Positions 53,105 through 63,151 of a DNA stretch of 64,000 nucleotides are shown here, piece after piece. The DNA lies in assembly GCF_003862475.1 (NCBI RefSeq), contig NZ_RRCO01000004.1:62001-126000 (forward strand), written 5' to 3'. Position numbers and translations under genes: made by a program. This stretch comes from Lachnoanaerobaculum gingivalis (lineage in GTDB: Bacteria; Bacillota; Clostridia; Lachnospirales; Lachnospiraceae). The notes under the pieces are model-generated. The model made no database searches. It saw only the letters and a list, made by a program, of their open reading frames with translations, and had not been told where the DNA came from. Position 1 is the stretch's first letter. The number at the start of each line of letters is the position of its first letter.

Positions 53105-54433
53105 TTATTTACCCATTGCGAAATTAACAGTGTCCTGCACAGTCTTAAGCTCGCTGTCTACATCAGCGCCGGCAAGTATATTTGTTGCGGCAGCTGCTAC
53201 TGCATCTCTTGCTTCATAGTAGTAAACACCTGTATTATTCTTTGGTGTCTTTGATGCAAATTCTGTAAGAAGCTTGTAAACTTCCTGTCCCCCAAAGAAC
53301 TCAACCTTCTCTGCATAAGCCTCTGTTCCACCTGCAGGTAACCATGTAGCCAATGCACCGCTTGGAAGAATCTTGTCATAGAGCTCTGTGCTTCCTGCAA
53401 ATGTCTTTGCAAGGAAATCAACTGCCAAATCCTTCTTCTTTGATCCTGCATTCACAGCCCAGCTTGAACCACCGTTGTTTGAGTAGTTTGTCTGCTCGCC
53501 TACACCTGCAAGCTTCGGCAGATTTGTTACAGCCCATTTTCCTGACTGATCCTTTGCGGCTCTGATAGAACCCATAATCCAGCAACCGTTGATGGTTCCC
53601 GCTACAGTCTCGGCATTCATAGTTGTAATGTACTGATCCCAGTCGTTTACAAGTACCATAACGCCTGACTCTTTAAGTTCCTTATATGTTTCAAGTGCTT
53701 TCTTTAAAGTTTCGTTTCCTACGATATTAGGGTCACCCTTGTCATCAAAGAGTGAAGCGCCTGTAGACTGAAGAATAATCATTATAATATCCGCTTCATT
53801 TGCCTGACATGAAAGTAAAGGCTTTCCTGTCTTTGCAAGAACATCTTTGCCTATTTCAATATATTTATCCCAGTCTATATCTGTAAGGTCGTCAACCTTG
53901 TAGCCTGCCTGCTCAAGAATATCTGTTCTGTAAGCAGCTATAACGGTACCGTTATCAAAAGGAACACCGTAGTTTACATTATTTACGGTTGAGTAAGCCA
54001 ATTTACCCGGTGCAAACTGTGTAAAGTCAAAAGCCTTTGTTTCAGTCAAGTTTGCAAAAACATCAGGGAATGAAATCTGATTTTTCCAGAATGCGTTGTC
54101 CTGCATAAGGAAAATATCAGGCAATGTAGATAAATCACCTGCAACACCTGCTGTGTTGATCTTTGTCTGTAAATCAGCCCATGGAGTTTCCACTACATTA
54201 AGCTTGAAATCAGGGTGATCCTTCTGGTAAACTTTTGCAGCTTCATTCATAGCATTGATATTGAATGCAGGATCCCAGCACCATACTGTAAGAGTGTTGT
54301 CATCTGTAGCAGTTGCCGCATTATCTGTAGCTGAGGAAGAGCTTGTGGAAGCTTCTTTGCCTCCGCCACATCCTGCAAGTAAGGTAGTGCACATTGTACC
54401 TGCCATAAGAACACTTAAAATTTTCTTTTTCAC
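53105..54433 (-). CDS. Sugar ABC transporter substrate-binding lipoprotein
   Basis: 442 aa. The signal peptide ends in the lipobox LLAGC with Cys22 as the lipidation site, followed by a Ser/Ala/Thr-rich linker. The mature part is a family 1 solute-binding protein (LTVWCWDPAFNINAMNEAA near the start of the domain, NNGGSSWAVNAGSKK in the C-terminal lobe). AAGGAGG precedes the ATG. First gene of the lac operon; specificity for beta-galactosides is inferred from lacZ. Confidence 0.92.
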   Translation of the reverse strand: MKKKILSVLMAGTMCTTLLAGCGGGKEASTSSSSATDNAATATDDNTLTVWCWDPAFNINAMNEAAKVYQKDHPDFKLNVVETPWADLQTKINTAGVAGDLSTLPDIFLMQDNAFWKNQISFPDVFANLTETKAFDFTQFAPGKLAYSTVNNVNYGVPFDNGTVIAAYRTDILEQAGYKVDDLTDIDWDKYIEIGKDVLAKTGKPLLSCQANEADIIMIILQSTGASLFDDKGDPNIVGNETLKKALETYKELKESGVMVLVNDWDQYITTMNAETVAGTINGCWIMGSIRAAKDQSGKWAVTNLPKLAGVGEQTNYSNNGGSSWAVNAGSKKKDLAVDFLAKTFAGSTELYDKILPSGALATWLPAGGTEAYAEKVEFFGGQEVYKLLTEFASKTPKNNTGVYYYEARDAVAAAATNILAGADVDSELKTVQDTVNFAMGK

Positions 54434-54485
54434 AAAAAGTCCTCCTTATAGTTACAATCAGGTGATTAAGCTATGAAAATAGTGG

Positions 54486-54504
54486 GTTAAATAGCATATT
54501 TAAC
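54486..54504. promoter_or_regulatory. 8-bp perfect inverted repeat in the lac leader, candidate operator
   Basis: GTTAAATA-gca-TATTTAAC lies between the promoter and the first lac gene. No regulator gene is adjacent. Confidence 0.4.
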
Positions 54505-54532
54505 TTTACCTGAATTGTCATCATTTTCAGAA

Positions 54533-54562
54533 ATTATACAATATTGTGAAAATAATTGTCTA
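54533..54562 (-). promoter_or_regulatory. Promoter of the lac operon
   Basis: Minus strand: TAGACA (54557-54562), 18-base spacer, TATAAT (54533-54538). The spacer contains the palindrome ACAATATTGT (54538-54547), a possible repressor site. The 343-base gap up to murG holds this promoter, the inverted repeat at 54486 and the murG terminator, and no gene. Confidence 0.6.
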
Positions 54563-54682
54563 TGGTAGTTTTATACTATTATAAAATATATAATTGTTTA
54601 TATTGTATATTTAAAAAAGTAAAAACAATAGAATAAGATAAAATAATTAAGTGAATAAGAAATATGTATTTAATACATAGAA

Positions 54683-54719
54683 AAGCTCTTTGAAAATTGA
54701 AAAAACTTTCAAAGAGCTT
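54683..54719 (-). terminator. Terminator of murG
   Basis: AAGCTCTTTGAAA (54683-54695) pairs perfectly with TTTCAAAGAGCTT (54707-54719); on the minus strand it runs into TTTT. Confidence 0.85.
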
Positions 54720-54776
54720 CGATATTTATGATTTTAGAATATTAAGTAGATGCTATGTCGGTTTTGTATGAAAATT

Positions 54777-55835
54777 CTAGCTATACTGTTTTATTAAATT
54801 AATAATATTTTCCACACCGTTTGTTGCATCCGAGTTTGACATGGAATCTATATACTTTTGCCTGTTTTTATAAAGTTCCGATATCTCACCGGCAAGTGAT
54901 GTATTTGAGAGAGACTCTTCCTCGATAACTTTTGAATAACCAGCATTTTCAAAAGATTCGGCATTAAGTATCTGATCACCTCTTGAAGCGGCACCTGAGA
55001 GCGGTATCAAAAGATTCGGCTTTCTGAGTGCCAAAAGCTCGCATATGGTATTTGCACCCGCTCTGGATACCACCACATCGGCAAGCGCAAAGAAATCCTT
55101 CAATTCTTTGTCCACATATTCATACTGAAGATAGCCTTCTCTTCCAACAATTTTTTCGTCTACATTACCTTTACCGCAGATATGTATTACATTAAACTCT
55201 TTTAATATATCATTAAGAGATTTTCTGATTGCCGTATTTACTATAACAGAGCCGAGACTTCCTCCTATTATAAGAAGAGTCGGTTTATTGTCAAATCCTG
55301 TCAGTTTGAGAGCTTCTTCCCTGTTACCGCTTAAAAGTTCTTTCCTAATAGGCGAACCTGTGAGTACAGCTTTTCCCTTTGGAAGATACTGTAGGGTCTC
55401 GGGGAAATTTGTACAGACTTTCGTAGCAAATTTTGTGGCTATTTTATTTGCAAGTCCCGGTGTAATATCAGATTCATGTATGATAACGGGAATCTTTAAA
55501 AAAGCCGCAGCCATAACTACAGGAACACTGACAAAGCCTCCTTTTGAGAAGACTATATCGGGTGCATACATTTTTATTATTTTTTTTGCTTCAAAAAGTC
55601 CTTTTACCACCCTGAAAGGATCGCTGAAGTTTTTTAAGTCAAAGTATCTTCTGAGTTTTCCGGAAGATATACCTTCATATGGAATATTCTGAGCCTTTAT
55701 AAGACCTTCTTCCATACCGTTTTTACTGCCTATATATTTGATATCAAATCCGGCTTCTTTTAATGCAGGCAAGAGAGCAATGTTCGGTGTGATATGTCCT
55801 GCGGTACCGCCACCTGTTAATATTATTTTTTTCAT
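54777..55835 (-). CDS. murG: UDP-GlcNAc:undecaprenyl-PP-MurNAc-pentapeptide transferase
   Basis: 352 aa, normal length. [14 protein letters not shown] is the N-terminal glycine-rich loop, SPIRKELL and [12 protein letters not shown] bracket the hinge, and [23 protein letters not shown] is the UDP-GlcNAc-binding region of MurG (GT28). It makes lipid II at the inner face of the membrane. Here murG stands alone, outside a dcw cluster, divergent from mtnN. Confidence 0.96.
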   Translation of the reverse strand: MKKIILTGGGTAGHITPNIALLPALKEAGFDIKYIGSKNGMEEGLIKAQNIPYEGISSGKLRRYFDLKNFSDPFRVVKGLFEAKKIIKMYAPDIVFSKGGFVSVPVVMAAAFLKIPVIIHESDITPGLANKIATKFATKVCTNFPETLQYLPKGKAVLTGSPIRKELLSGNREEALKLTGFDNKPTLLIIGGSLGSVIVNTAIRKSLNDILKEFNVIHICGKGNVDEKIVGREGYLQYEYVDKELKDFFALADVVVSRAGANTICELLALRKPNLLIPLSGAASRGDQILNAESFENAGYSKVIEEESLSNTSLAGEISELYKNRQKYIDSMSNSDATNGVENIINLIKQYS

Positions 55836-55919
55836 ATTATTTCCATTCTTTATGTTATAATTAAGCCTATATATTAAGTATAGTTTAACAAGTATAAATA
55901 TTCAAGTGAGGAGAATGTA

Positions 55920-56633
55920 ATGATTGGTATAATCGGTGCTATGGAAGAGGAAATTTCAAAGCTGAAAGAAATTATGGAAAATAAAGAGACAAAAGTCATA
56001 GCCGGTATGGAGTTTGTACAGGGAAGTATAAGCGGGAAGTCTGTTACCGTGGTACGCTCAGGTATAGGAAAAGTGAATGCGTCAGCATGTACTCAGATAC
56101 TGGCGGACAGATTCGGAGTGGGAACGGTAATAAATACCGGAATTGCCGGTTCGCTGAAGAATGAGATAAATATAGGAGATATAGTGCTATCCACAGATGC
56201 GGTGATTCATGACATGAATGTTGAAGGCTTCGGATATCCCAGAGGACAGGTACCGAGAATGGATGTATTTGCATTCCCTACAGATGACGGACTTAGAAGT
56301 ATTGCAAAAGAAATCTGTGAGAAAGAGCTTACAAATATTTCAGTGTTTGAAGGAAGAGTCTTGAGTGGAGATATTTTTGTATCAGATAGAGCGACAAAGG
56401 AAGATTTGAAGAAAACTTTTGGCGGATACTGTACTGAAATGGAGGGTGCCGCAATAGCACAGGTTGCATATTTGAACGGAATTAAAGCGCTTATAGTTAG
56501 AGCCATATCCGATAAGGCGGATGACAGTGCAAGTATGGACTATGCCGAGTTTGAAAGAAAGGCAATAGAAAATTGTGTGAAGCTTACTACAAGGTTGATA
56601 GAAACTATTGATACTTCCTACTATTGCCAATAG
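55920..56633 (+). CDS. mtnN: 5'-methylthioadenosine/S-adenosylhomocysteine nucleosidase
   Basis: 237 aa. IGIIGAMEEEISKL holds the catalytic-site Glu, NTGIAGSL and EMEGAAIAQVAYLNG the ribose-binding region, and RAISDKADDSA the catalytic Asp. It cleaves MTA and SAH to adenine and thio-ribose products in methyl-cycle salvage; with LuxS it would feed AI-2, but luxS is not seen here. GAGGAG precedes the ATG. Confidence 0.95.
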   Translation: MIGIIGAMEEEISKLKEIMENKETKVIAGMEFVQGSISGKSVTVVRSGIGKVNASACTQILADRFGVGTVINTGIAGSLKNEINIGDIVLSTDAVIHDMNVEGFGYPRGQVPRMDVFAFPTDDGLRSIAKEICEKELTNISVFEGRVLSGDIFVSDRATKEDLKKTFGGYCTEMEGAAIAQVAYLNGIKALIVRAISDKADDSASMDYAEFERKAIENCVKLTTRLIETIDTSYYCQ

Positions 56634-56726
56634 TATATAGTTGTTATAAAATAAAAACGATATATTGTTTTAGAACATTATGGTTATATGACCGTAACAC
56701 ATTATAAATACAGAAAGGCGTGTAAT

Positions 56727-58079
56727 ATGAACAAGACAGTAAGTTTTGATTATTCAAAAGCAATGGCATTTTTGGGGGAGGATGAGCTTCAGAATTTTAA
56801 AACAACCACGTTGAATGCCAGAGATACATTATTATCAAAGTCGGGAGCAGGGTCCGATTTTCTTGGTTGGATCGATCTTCCTGTATACTATGATAAGGAA
56901 GAGTTTGAAAGAATAAAGACTACAGCAAAGAAAATACAAAATGATTCAGATGTACTCTTGGTGGTAGGTATAGGAGGTTCATATCTTGGTGCCAGAGCTG
57001 CAATAGAGTTTTTGAGCCACAGCTTTTACAACTGTTTGGATAAATCACAGAGAAAAACACCACAGATAATATTTTGCGGAAACTCAATATCATCAAAGTA
57101 TATAGCTGATTTGAAGGATGTTTTGAAAGATAAAGATTTTTCTATAAATATAATATCAAAGTCAGGAACTACAACAGAGCCGGCTATCAGTTTTAGAGTA
57201 TTTAAAGAACTTCTTATAGAAAAGTACGGAAGAGAAGAAGCAAATAAAAGAATTTATGCAACTACAGATAAGGCAAGGGGTGCACTTAAATCACTTGCTA
57301 ACGAAGAAGGATATGAGAGCTTTGTAGTACCTGATGATATAGGTGGAAGATTCTCGGTACTTACAGCTGTAGGTCTGCTTCCGATAGCGGTTGCGGGAAT
57401 AGATATTGATGAGCTTATGGCAGGTGCTGCAGCTATGAGAGAAGAAGTAATCGGAAAGCCTTTTGAGGAGAATCCTTCTTTATTATATGCAGCAATCAGA
57501 AATATATTCCTGAGAAAAGGAAAGAATGTTGAAGTTACGGCAAATTATGAGCCAAGTCTTCACTATGTATCGGAATGGGTAAAGCAGCTCTTTGGTGAGA
57601 GTGAGGGTAAGGACGGCAGAGGTATTTTCCCGGCTGCTGTGGATTTGACAACAGACTTGCACTCCATGGGACAGTATATCCAGGACGGTGGCAGGATGCT
57701 GTTTGAAACCGTACTTGATATTGAAGAGTCACCTGTAGAGATCCTTTTAAAAGAAGAAGAGACGGATACGGACGGTATGAATTACTTGGCAGGAAAGAGT
57801 GTGGATTTTGTAAACAAGTCTGCAATGAACGGAACAATACTTGCACATACAGACGGTGATGTTCCGAATCTTAAAATAAATATACCTAATGAGAGTCCAT
57901 TCTCACTTGGAAGTTTATTCTATTTCTATGAATTTGCATGTGGCGTTAGCGGATACATACTCGGTGTAAATCCGTTCAATCAGCCGGGCGTTGAAAGTTA
58001 TAAGAGCAATATGTTTGCACTGCTTGGTAAGCCGGGATATGAAAGCCAAAGAGAAGAACTTTTAAAGAGGCTTAACTAA
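56727..58079 (+). CDS. pgi: Glucose-6-phosphate isomerase
   Basis: The ATG at 56727 follows AGAAAGG; 450 aa, the length of the Firmicutes type. [37 protein letters not shown] and [16 protein letters not shown] are the sugar-isomerase blocks; [14 protein letters not shown] is the C-terminal signature. It interconverts glucose-6-P and fructose-6-P. It heads a five-gene run ending in glucokinase, so the two sugar-phosphate enzymes flank three genes of unknown role. Confidence 0.96.
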   Translation: MNKTVSFDYSKAMAFLGEDELQNFKTTTLNARDTLLSKSGAGSDFLGWIDLPVYYDKEEFERIKTTAKKIQNDSDVLLVVGIGGSYLGARAAIEFLSHSFYNCLDKSQRKTPQIIFCGNSISSKYIADLKDVLKDKDFSINIISKSGTTTEPAISFRVFKELLIEKYGREEANKRIYATTDKARGALKSLANEEGYESFVVPDDIGGRFSVLTAVGLLPIAVAGIDIDELMAGAAAMREEVIGKPFEENPSLLYAAIRNIFLRKGKNVEVTANYEPSLHYVSEWVKQLFGESEGKDGRGIFPAAVDLTTDLHSMGQYIQDGGRMLFETVLDIEESPVEILLKEEETDTDGMNYLAGKSVDFVNKSAMNGTILAHTDGDVPNLKINIPNESPFSLGSLFYFYEFACGVSGYILGVNPFNQPGVESYKSNMFALLGKPGYESQREELLKRLN

Positions 58080-58081
58080 AG

Positions 58082-58348
58082 ATGTTTAGGCTTTGGGGAA
58101 AGATATTCAAAGACAATCGATTGTTAAAAGACCATGTCGCAACAGATGGAGATTACAGTAAAGACAGAAAAACAATGATATTTGATGCGATAAGAGAGAT
58201 ATGTCATGAATTTGATGTAGCAGAACCTATATGGCTCTTGCCTAATATAGATGATTTTGCCTATAGAGGCAAAGTAAGGTTTAATGCTGATAACTTTATA
58301 GAACAAATAGATTTTGATTATCTGGAGATACAGATATTGGAAGAATAA
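58082..58348 (+). CDS. Conserved small protein between pgi and a coiled-coil protein (88 aa)
   Basis: It starts 2 bases after the pgi stop, with AAGAGG inside the end of pgi as the ribosome binding site. The soluble product (MFRLWGKIFKDNRLL, ending FDYLEIQILEE) has no membrane segment. Similar small proteins are common in Lachnospiraceae, and I know of no function. Coupling to pgi suggests obligate cotranscription. Confidence 0.75.
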   Translation: MFRLWGKIFKDNRLLKDHVATDGDYSKDRKTMIFDAIREICHEFDVAEPIWLLPNIDDFAYRGKVRFNADNFIEQIDFDYLEIQILEE

Positions 58349-58366
58349 TAAAATGGAGAGTGTATT

Positions 58367-59461
58367 ATGGCAGAACCTATTTTAGACTATGACAGTTTTT
58401 TTGAAGGTGCAAAAAGTGCCCTGCTGGAGCTTGATACATTAAGTACAGAAGAGGAAAGGCTCAGAGCTGAAGGCGAAAGAGTAACCAAAGCTATAGAAGC
58501 TGAAAAGAAAGCCGTGGAAGGCAGAATAGCCGAGACCACGTCTAAAAGATTAAAAGAGATAACATCCACATATGATGCCGAGATTAAAAAGGCTGAAGAT
58601 ATCCGAAAATCTTTGGAGGCAAAGAAGGGTAAGGCAAAGAGCAAAAAGGTAAGTGAAAGAATTGCCGACGAAACTAAAGATTTGCACGATCATATAGCGA
58701 ATACAAAATCTGAAATAAAAAGCGAGATAAAAAAAGAAAAATTGCCGGGATTTTGTGGAGGAAGATTGTATCACACACTTTATTTCCCACACAAATTCTT
58801 TGATTTTGTAAAGATAGTTTTAGCTGTACTTGTAATATTCCTTGCAATGCCTATGGTAATTTATAAGCTGATACCGAATCACAGAACTATATACTTACCT
58901 TTTATTTATCTTGCGGTTATTATTTTGATAGGCGGATTGTATATATTGATAGGGAATCTTACAAAAGCAAGACATAGAGACAGCCTGCTTAAGATAAGAG
59001 CTTTGAGAGATACTATAGACAATGATTTTAAGAGAATCAAGCTGATAACAAAAGAGATAAATAACGACTCGTCGGAGGAAAGGTATGATTTGGGAGACTT
59101 CGATGCCGAGATAGAAGAAGCAAAGGTTAATGTACAGAGTATAAAGGATAAGAAAACTACAGCTTTAAGCGAGTTTGAAAACAGTACAAAGAAAATTATT
59201 GCAGATGAGATAGCGGACAATTCAAGAGAAAAACTTGAGAGTCTGAACAATGAGCTTGAGGTGACAAAGCAAAGCCTCGGAAGTATAGCTGCAAGAAGAT
59301 CGGAGATAAACTTAGACATATCCGATAAGTATGAATCATATCTTGGAAGAGACTTTTTACAGCCGGCAAAGATAGAGGCTCTACAAAAGCTTATAAGTGA
59401 CAAGGAAGCCGCTAATTTAAGCGAGGCTATAGATTTGTACCAAAAAAGACAAAACGGATAA
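58367..59461 (+). CDS. Coiled-coil membrane protein
   Basis: 364 aa. An N-terminal coiled coil (about 20-125, Lys/Glu/Ala-rich) precedes two close membrane helices (about 140-165 and 175-200, IVLAVLVIFLAMPMVIY and LPFIYLAVIILIGGLYILI). A second coiled coil of about 150 residues (205-355) follows. Both coiled coils would face the same side, probably the cytoplasm. No known domain. Only 3 bases separate it from the next gene, with which it may form a complex. Confidence 0.7.
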   Translation: MAEPILDYDSFFEGAKSALLELDTLSTEEERLRAEGERVTKAIEAEKKAVEGRIAETTSKRLKEITSTYDAEIKKAEDIRKSLEAKKGKAKSKKVSERIADETKDLHDHIANTKSEIKSEIKKEKLPGFCGGRLYHTLYFPHKFFDFVKIVLAVLVIFLAMPMVIYKLIPNHRTIYLPFIYLAVIILIGGLYILIGNLTKARHRDSLLKIRALRDTIDNDFKRIKLITKEINNDSSEERYDLGDFDAEIEEAKVNVQSIKDKKTTALSEFENSTKKIIADEIADNSREKLESLNNELEVTKQSLGSIAARRSEINLDISDKYESYLGRDFLQPAKIEALQKLISDKEAANLSEAIDLYQKRQNG

Positions 59462-59464
59462 GAG

Positions 59465-60706
59465 ATGATAGAAGATAAGGAAATAAAGAAGCGGGAGCTT
59501 AAAGACAGAATAATAGTAACCGCTGAGCTTGATGAGAAAGATGCTCCAAGATCCAGAAGAAGACAAAATGTCAACTTTTTTGCAGAGAGGGGGAGGTTTA
59601 TCCTCCTCCTGCTTGCTTTAATAACTGCCTTCACAGTTATATTTACATTAATAAATAGGTACAAGAGTTATGATAAATTTAAACTGAAATGGATTCATGA
59701 ACTCAGTGAGGGCAGTCTTGTAGGTTATGAGAAGCTTGGTAAAGGTTTTTTAAAGTATTCAAAAGACGGTGCATTGTATTTAAAGCCAGGCGGAAAAGAA
59801 GTGTGGATAGAAAGCTATGAGATGTCAAATCCGAAGACTGATAATAACGGTAAATATGTGATAATATTTGATGTCGGAGGAAATGATCTTGAAAGCTATA
59901 CAAAAGACGGCAGGGTGGCGGCTATAGGTACTGATTTACCGATACTTAAGGCCGTTGTATCAAAAACCGGTATAATTACCATATTGGTAGAAGATTCAAA
60001 TTCCACATATATATTTTTCTACAATAAAGAGGGTGAACAGCTTGATATAAGTATAAAGTCAAAGCTTGCCGGAGACGGCTTTCCTACAGATATAGCATTG
60101 TCACCTGACGGAACCGCACTTATGGCAACATTCCAGTACTTAAAGGGCAGTTCAATGATGGGAAGAGTCGTTTTTTATGATTTCTCGGAGATCGGACAAA
60201 ATATGCCGAATAGAGTTGTAGGCGGTTTTGATGAAGAGTTTGTTTCTTCAATGGTGGCAAGAGTAAGGTATTTTGATAAAATAAATTCGGTGGCAATTGC
60301 ATCTGACGGACTTTATTTCTTCTCGTCAAAGAATGTTGCTTCTCCGAAGCTTATTAAGACAATAAAGGCCGAAGAAGATATTGAAGCTGTGGACTTTGAG
60401 GGAAATAAACTTTGTGTAGTATATAAAAATACATCGGAAAAATTTAATCATACATTATATATATACTCAAAAGAAGGCGATGTTATTTTGAAAAAAGAGT
60501 TTTTGGGAGATTTTTCAAATCTTGATATGCAAAAAGGATATATTTATCTGACAAAGGATGATAAGGCGATAATAATGAACACGGCAGGTGTAATAAAATA
60601 TAGCGGTAGCCTTGATTCAAATATACATAAGATTGTAAAAAGAGGGTTGTTATCAGGATTTACAATACTTGGAGATAATGACTTTAGAGGAATAGTACTT
60701 AAGTAA
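59465..60706 (+). CDS. DUF5711-type membrane-anchored beta-propeller-like protein
   Basis: 413 aa. A basic cytoplasmic N-terminus (about 60 residues, with ARSRRRQ-like stretch) leads to one membrane helix (FILLLLALITAFTVIFTLI), then an extracytoplasmic domain of repeated beta-strand units (YLKPGGKEVWIESYEM, LESYTKDGRVAAIG, YIYSKEGDVILKKEF) resembling WD40/PQQ blades. This fits the DUF5711 family. It may sense or organise envelope components with the coiled-coil partner (inference). AAGAGATG precedes the ATG. Confidence 0.7.
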   Translation: MIEDKEIKKRELKDRIIVTAELDEKDAPRSRRRQNVNFFAERGRFILLLLALITAFTVIFTLINRYKSYDKFKLKWIHELSEGSLVGYEKLGKGFLKYSKDGALYLKPGGKEVWIESYEMSNPKTDNNGKYVIIFDVGGNDLESYTKDGRVAAIGTDLPILKAVVSKTGIITILVEDSNSTYIFFYNKEGEQLDISIKSKLAGDGFPTDIALSPDGTALMATFQYLKGSSMMGRVVFYDFSEIGQNMPNRVVGGFDEEFVSSMVARVRYFDKINSVAIASDGLYFFSSKNVASPKLIKTIKAEEDIEAVDFEGNKLCVVYKNTSEKFNHTLYIYSKEGDVILKKEFLGDFSNLDMQKGYIYLTKDDKAIIMNTAGVIKYSGSLDSNIHKIVKRGLLSGFTILGDNDFRGIVLK

Positions 60707-60721
60707 TATAAAGGAGAGAAT

Positions 60722-61663
60722 ATGGAACAGGTATGCGTAGGAGTTGACATTGGAGGAACAAGTGTAAAGCTGGGTATATTCACACTTAACGGAGATCTTT
60801 TAAAAAAGTGGGAAATACCTACGGAGCCTAAAAACGATACTAAGGCACTTATCGAAAAAATAGGAAAGTCTATAAAAGAAACATTGAAAGAGGCAAGACT
60901 TACTCTTACAGATTGTGTAGGTGTAGGAATGGGAGTTCCCGGACCTGTAATGCCGAACGGATTTATAGAGATAGTGGTAAATATAGGATGGAGAGAAGTT
61001 TTTCCCGCCAGAATACTGTCGGATTTACTTGCAGGTATGCCTGTGGCACTTGGCAATGATGCCAATGTGGCAGCACTTGGAGAAGCATGGATGGGAGGTG
61101 CAAAGCATCAGCAGGATTCCGTAATGGTTACTCTTGGAACCGGAGTAGGTGGAGGAATTATAATAGACGGGAAAATCGTTCCGGGAAAGCACGGTCTTGG
61201 CGGAGAGATAGGGCATATGCATGTCAGAGAGTCAGAGACTGAAAAATGCAATTGCGGAGGAAAAGGTTGTCTTGAACAGATATCCAGCGCTACAGGAATA
61301 GTAAGAGAGGCAAAAAGACTTCTTGCAACAAAGAAAGTTGCATCAAGACTTGCTTTGCTGGAGGATATAACAGCAAAAGACGTACTTGATGCGGCCAAGG
61401 CCGGTGATGAAATCGCACTGGAAGTTGTGGATACAGTTTCAAAATATCTGGGAATAGCACTTTCACACTTGGCAATGACTGTAGATCCTGAAGTATTTGT
61501 TATAGGTGGCGGAGTATCAAAGGCCGGAGATTTCCTTATAGACAAAATAAGAGAGAAATTTGAGTATTATACACCTATAACAAAGAATAAGGCGGATATA
61601 GTTCTTGCAAAGCTTGGAAACGATGCCGGAATATACGGTGCAGCAAAGCTTGTATTAGGATAA
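60722..61663 (+). CDS. glcK: ROK-family glucokinase
   Basis: 313 aa. VGVDIGGTSVKLGIF is the ATP-binding phosphate-1 motif, GNDANVAALGEAWMGG holds the catalytic Asp, GTGVGGGIIIDGK the second phosphate loop, and GGEIGHMHV with CNCGGKGCLEQ is the ROK zinc motif. It phosphorylates glucose, for example that released by beta-galactosidase, and its product is the substrate of the upstream pgi gene. AAAGGAGAG precedes the ATG. Confidence 0.93.
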   Translation: MEQVCVGVDIGGTSVKLGIFTLNGDLLKKWEIPTEPKNDTKALIEKIGKSIKETLKEARLTLTDCVGVGMGVPGPVMPNGFIEIVVNIGWREVFPARILSDLLAGMPVALGNDANVAALGEAWMGGAKHQQDSVMVTLGTGVGGGIIIDGKIVPGKHGLGGEIGHMHVRESETEKCNCGGKGCLEQISSATGIVREAKRLLATKKVASRLALLEDITAKDVLDAAKAGDEIALEVVDTVSKYLGIALSHLAMTVDPEVFVIGGGVSKAGDFLIDKIREKFEYYTPITKNKADIVLAKLGNDAGIYGAAKLVLG

Positions 61664-61707
61664 AATAATATAAATCATTTCTTAAAAAATACTTTCATAT
61701 TAAAAAC

Positions 61708-61736
61708 TTGTTTTTATAAGGTTCAAGTGATATAGT
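61708..61736 (+). promoter_or_regulatory. Possible promoter of the lipoprotein gene
   Basis: TTGTTT (61708-61713), 17-base spacer, TATAGT (61731-61736), about 60 bases before the start codon. Confidence 0.45.
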
Positions 61737-61796
61737 GTCAGATATCAAAATGATGTTTAAACAGCATAAAGTCATTTGACTTAGGAGGAATTAAAT

Positions 61797-62480
61797 ATGA
61801 AGAAAAGATTTTTGATAACAGTTTTAGGATTGACAATGGGAAGTGCATTATTATTCAGTGCATGCGGTTCAAAAAAAGAAACGGCAGAAACAACACAGTC
61901 AGTCGCAGAAACCACTACAAAGGCTGAGGAAAGCACCACTGCAGAGACAACAACAGCTGCAAGTGTAAAAGTGGATATAAACTATGATATAGCAAATCAT
62001 CTTGATGAGTCATTTGATGATGTCGGAAGTGCGTTCGGAACAGCAGCATCTGATGAGAAGGCTGAAGCCGGTGAGAGAATTGTAAAGTATGCAGACCCTG
62101 AGAGAGTTTTACATTACTATGATGACAAGTCGGGCGGATATGTACTTGAAGCTGTAAGTGCAAAGGCAGGTGACCTTTTAAGCTTTACTGCAGACAGCGT
62201 TAAGCTTGATGATATTTTGGATCAGATGGAAGGCGAGAAAGCCACAGGGCTTGAGTCAAATGATGCATACCTTACAGTAGGTGTAAAGGGAGACAGCAAT
62301 GTCGTATTCCAGTCGGAAGGATATTACTTAATAGTATCTGTAGGTAAGGACAATGTAGTTTCAAAGGACAGTGCCGCAGCAATAGTAACAGAAGACAGAG
62401 CGGGAGTTGATACTGCAGGTGAAACAAAAAAGGCACCTTCAGAAATAAAAATACCTGAAACAACAGCCGCAAAGAAATAA
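61797..62480 (+). CDS. Putative lipoprotein, Thr/Glu-rich linker
   Basis: 227 aa. Signal peptide with lipobox LFSAC (Cys23), then a low-complexity Thr/Glu/Ala linker (about 25-60), a folded acidic domain (about 65-200) and another Thr/Lys-rich tail ending PETTAAKK. Linkers of this kind span the wall in Firmicutes. I do not recognise the folded domain. AGGAGG precedes the ATG; a hairpin follows the gene. Confidence 0.8.
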   Translation: MKKRFLITVLGLTMGSALLFSACGSKKETAETTQSVAETTTKAEESTTAETTTAASVKVDINYDIANHLDESFDDVGSAFGTAASDEKAEAGERIVKYADPERVLHYYDDKSGGYVLEAVSAKAGDLLSFTADSVKLDDILDQMEGEKATGLESNDAYLTVGVKGDSNVVFQSEGYYLIVSVGKDNVVSKDSAAAIVTEDRAGVDTAGETKKAPSEIKIPETTAAKK

Positions 62481-63151
62481 TTTACTTTCAAAAACAATAT
62501 AAACAGCAAACAAAAAGTCGAAGGAATATTACAAGATATGTCAGAAAAGTATCGTATATTTTTCGACTTTTCTGATGTAAAAAACGATGCAGTAAAACTT
62601 GAAAAAATAAAACGAGCATAAATAATTTCTATCATTAATAAATAATAAAAATATGATAAAATATTAATAAATATATACATTATAACAATCGATTTATAAC
62701 TGCCGGGTTTGAGTCCATATATAAAACTAATAAAAATATCTTATATTTAACGCATTGACTTATTTGACAAAAATATCATTCAATAATATTATATTGTTAT
62801 ATTATGCTAATTAAAATAGTATAATTGATGCTTAAGTGTAGAGACTTGTTTTTGTTGTACACAAAATCACATATAATACTGCATAAGATGAGGAAATGAT
62901 ACGAGTTTTTACATAAATAAATACGATATAGATTTCTTTGATGACAATATGAGGCTTGCGAAAATATAATGGGCAAATATTTTTGTGGGTTGTTTTGTTT
63001 GCATTGAAGAAATATATATAAATATTCTGGCTGGATATAATAGAGTGACTGATTTAATGATAATACATTAAGCAGTGATATGGGAGTATGCATGTTGAAC
63101 ATAGTATAGGACCTTATATTCCGGCAGACATACAATCAAGGAGGTATTTTG
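62481..63151. other. 671-base intergenic region
   Basis: No gene is seen. It holds a long-loop hairpin (AAAAAGTCGAA 62512-62522 with TTCGACTTTT 62562-62571) that may terminate the lipoprotein gene, and a TTGACA-17-TATTAT promoter at 62764-62792. If that promoter drives the gene at 63152, the leader would be about 350 bases; a nearer promoter was not found. The remainder is AT-rich without evident repeats. Confidence 0.5.
62764..62792 (+). promoter_or_regulatory. Promoter in front of the last gene, long leader
   Basis: TTGACA (62764-62769), 17-base spacer, TATTAT (62787-62792). Confidence 0.5.
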
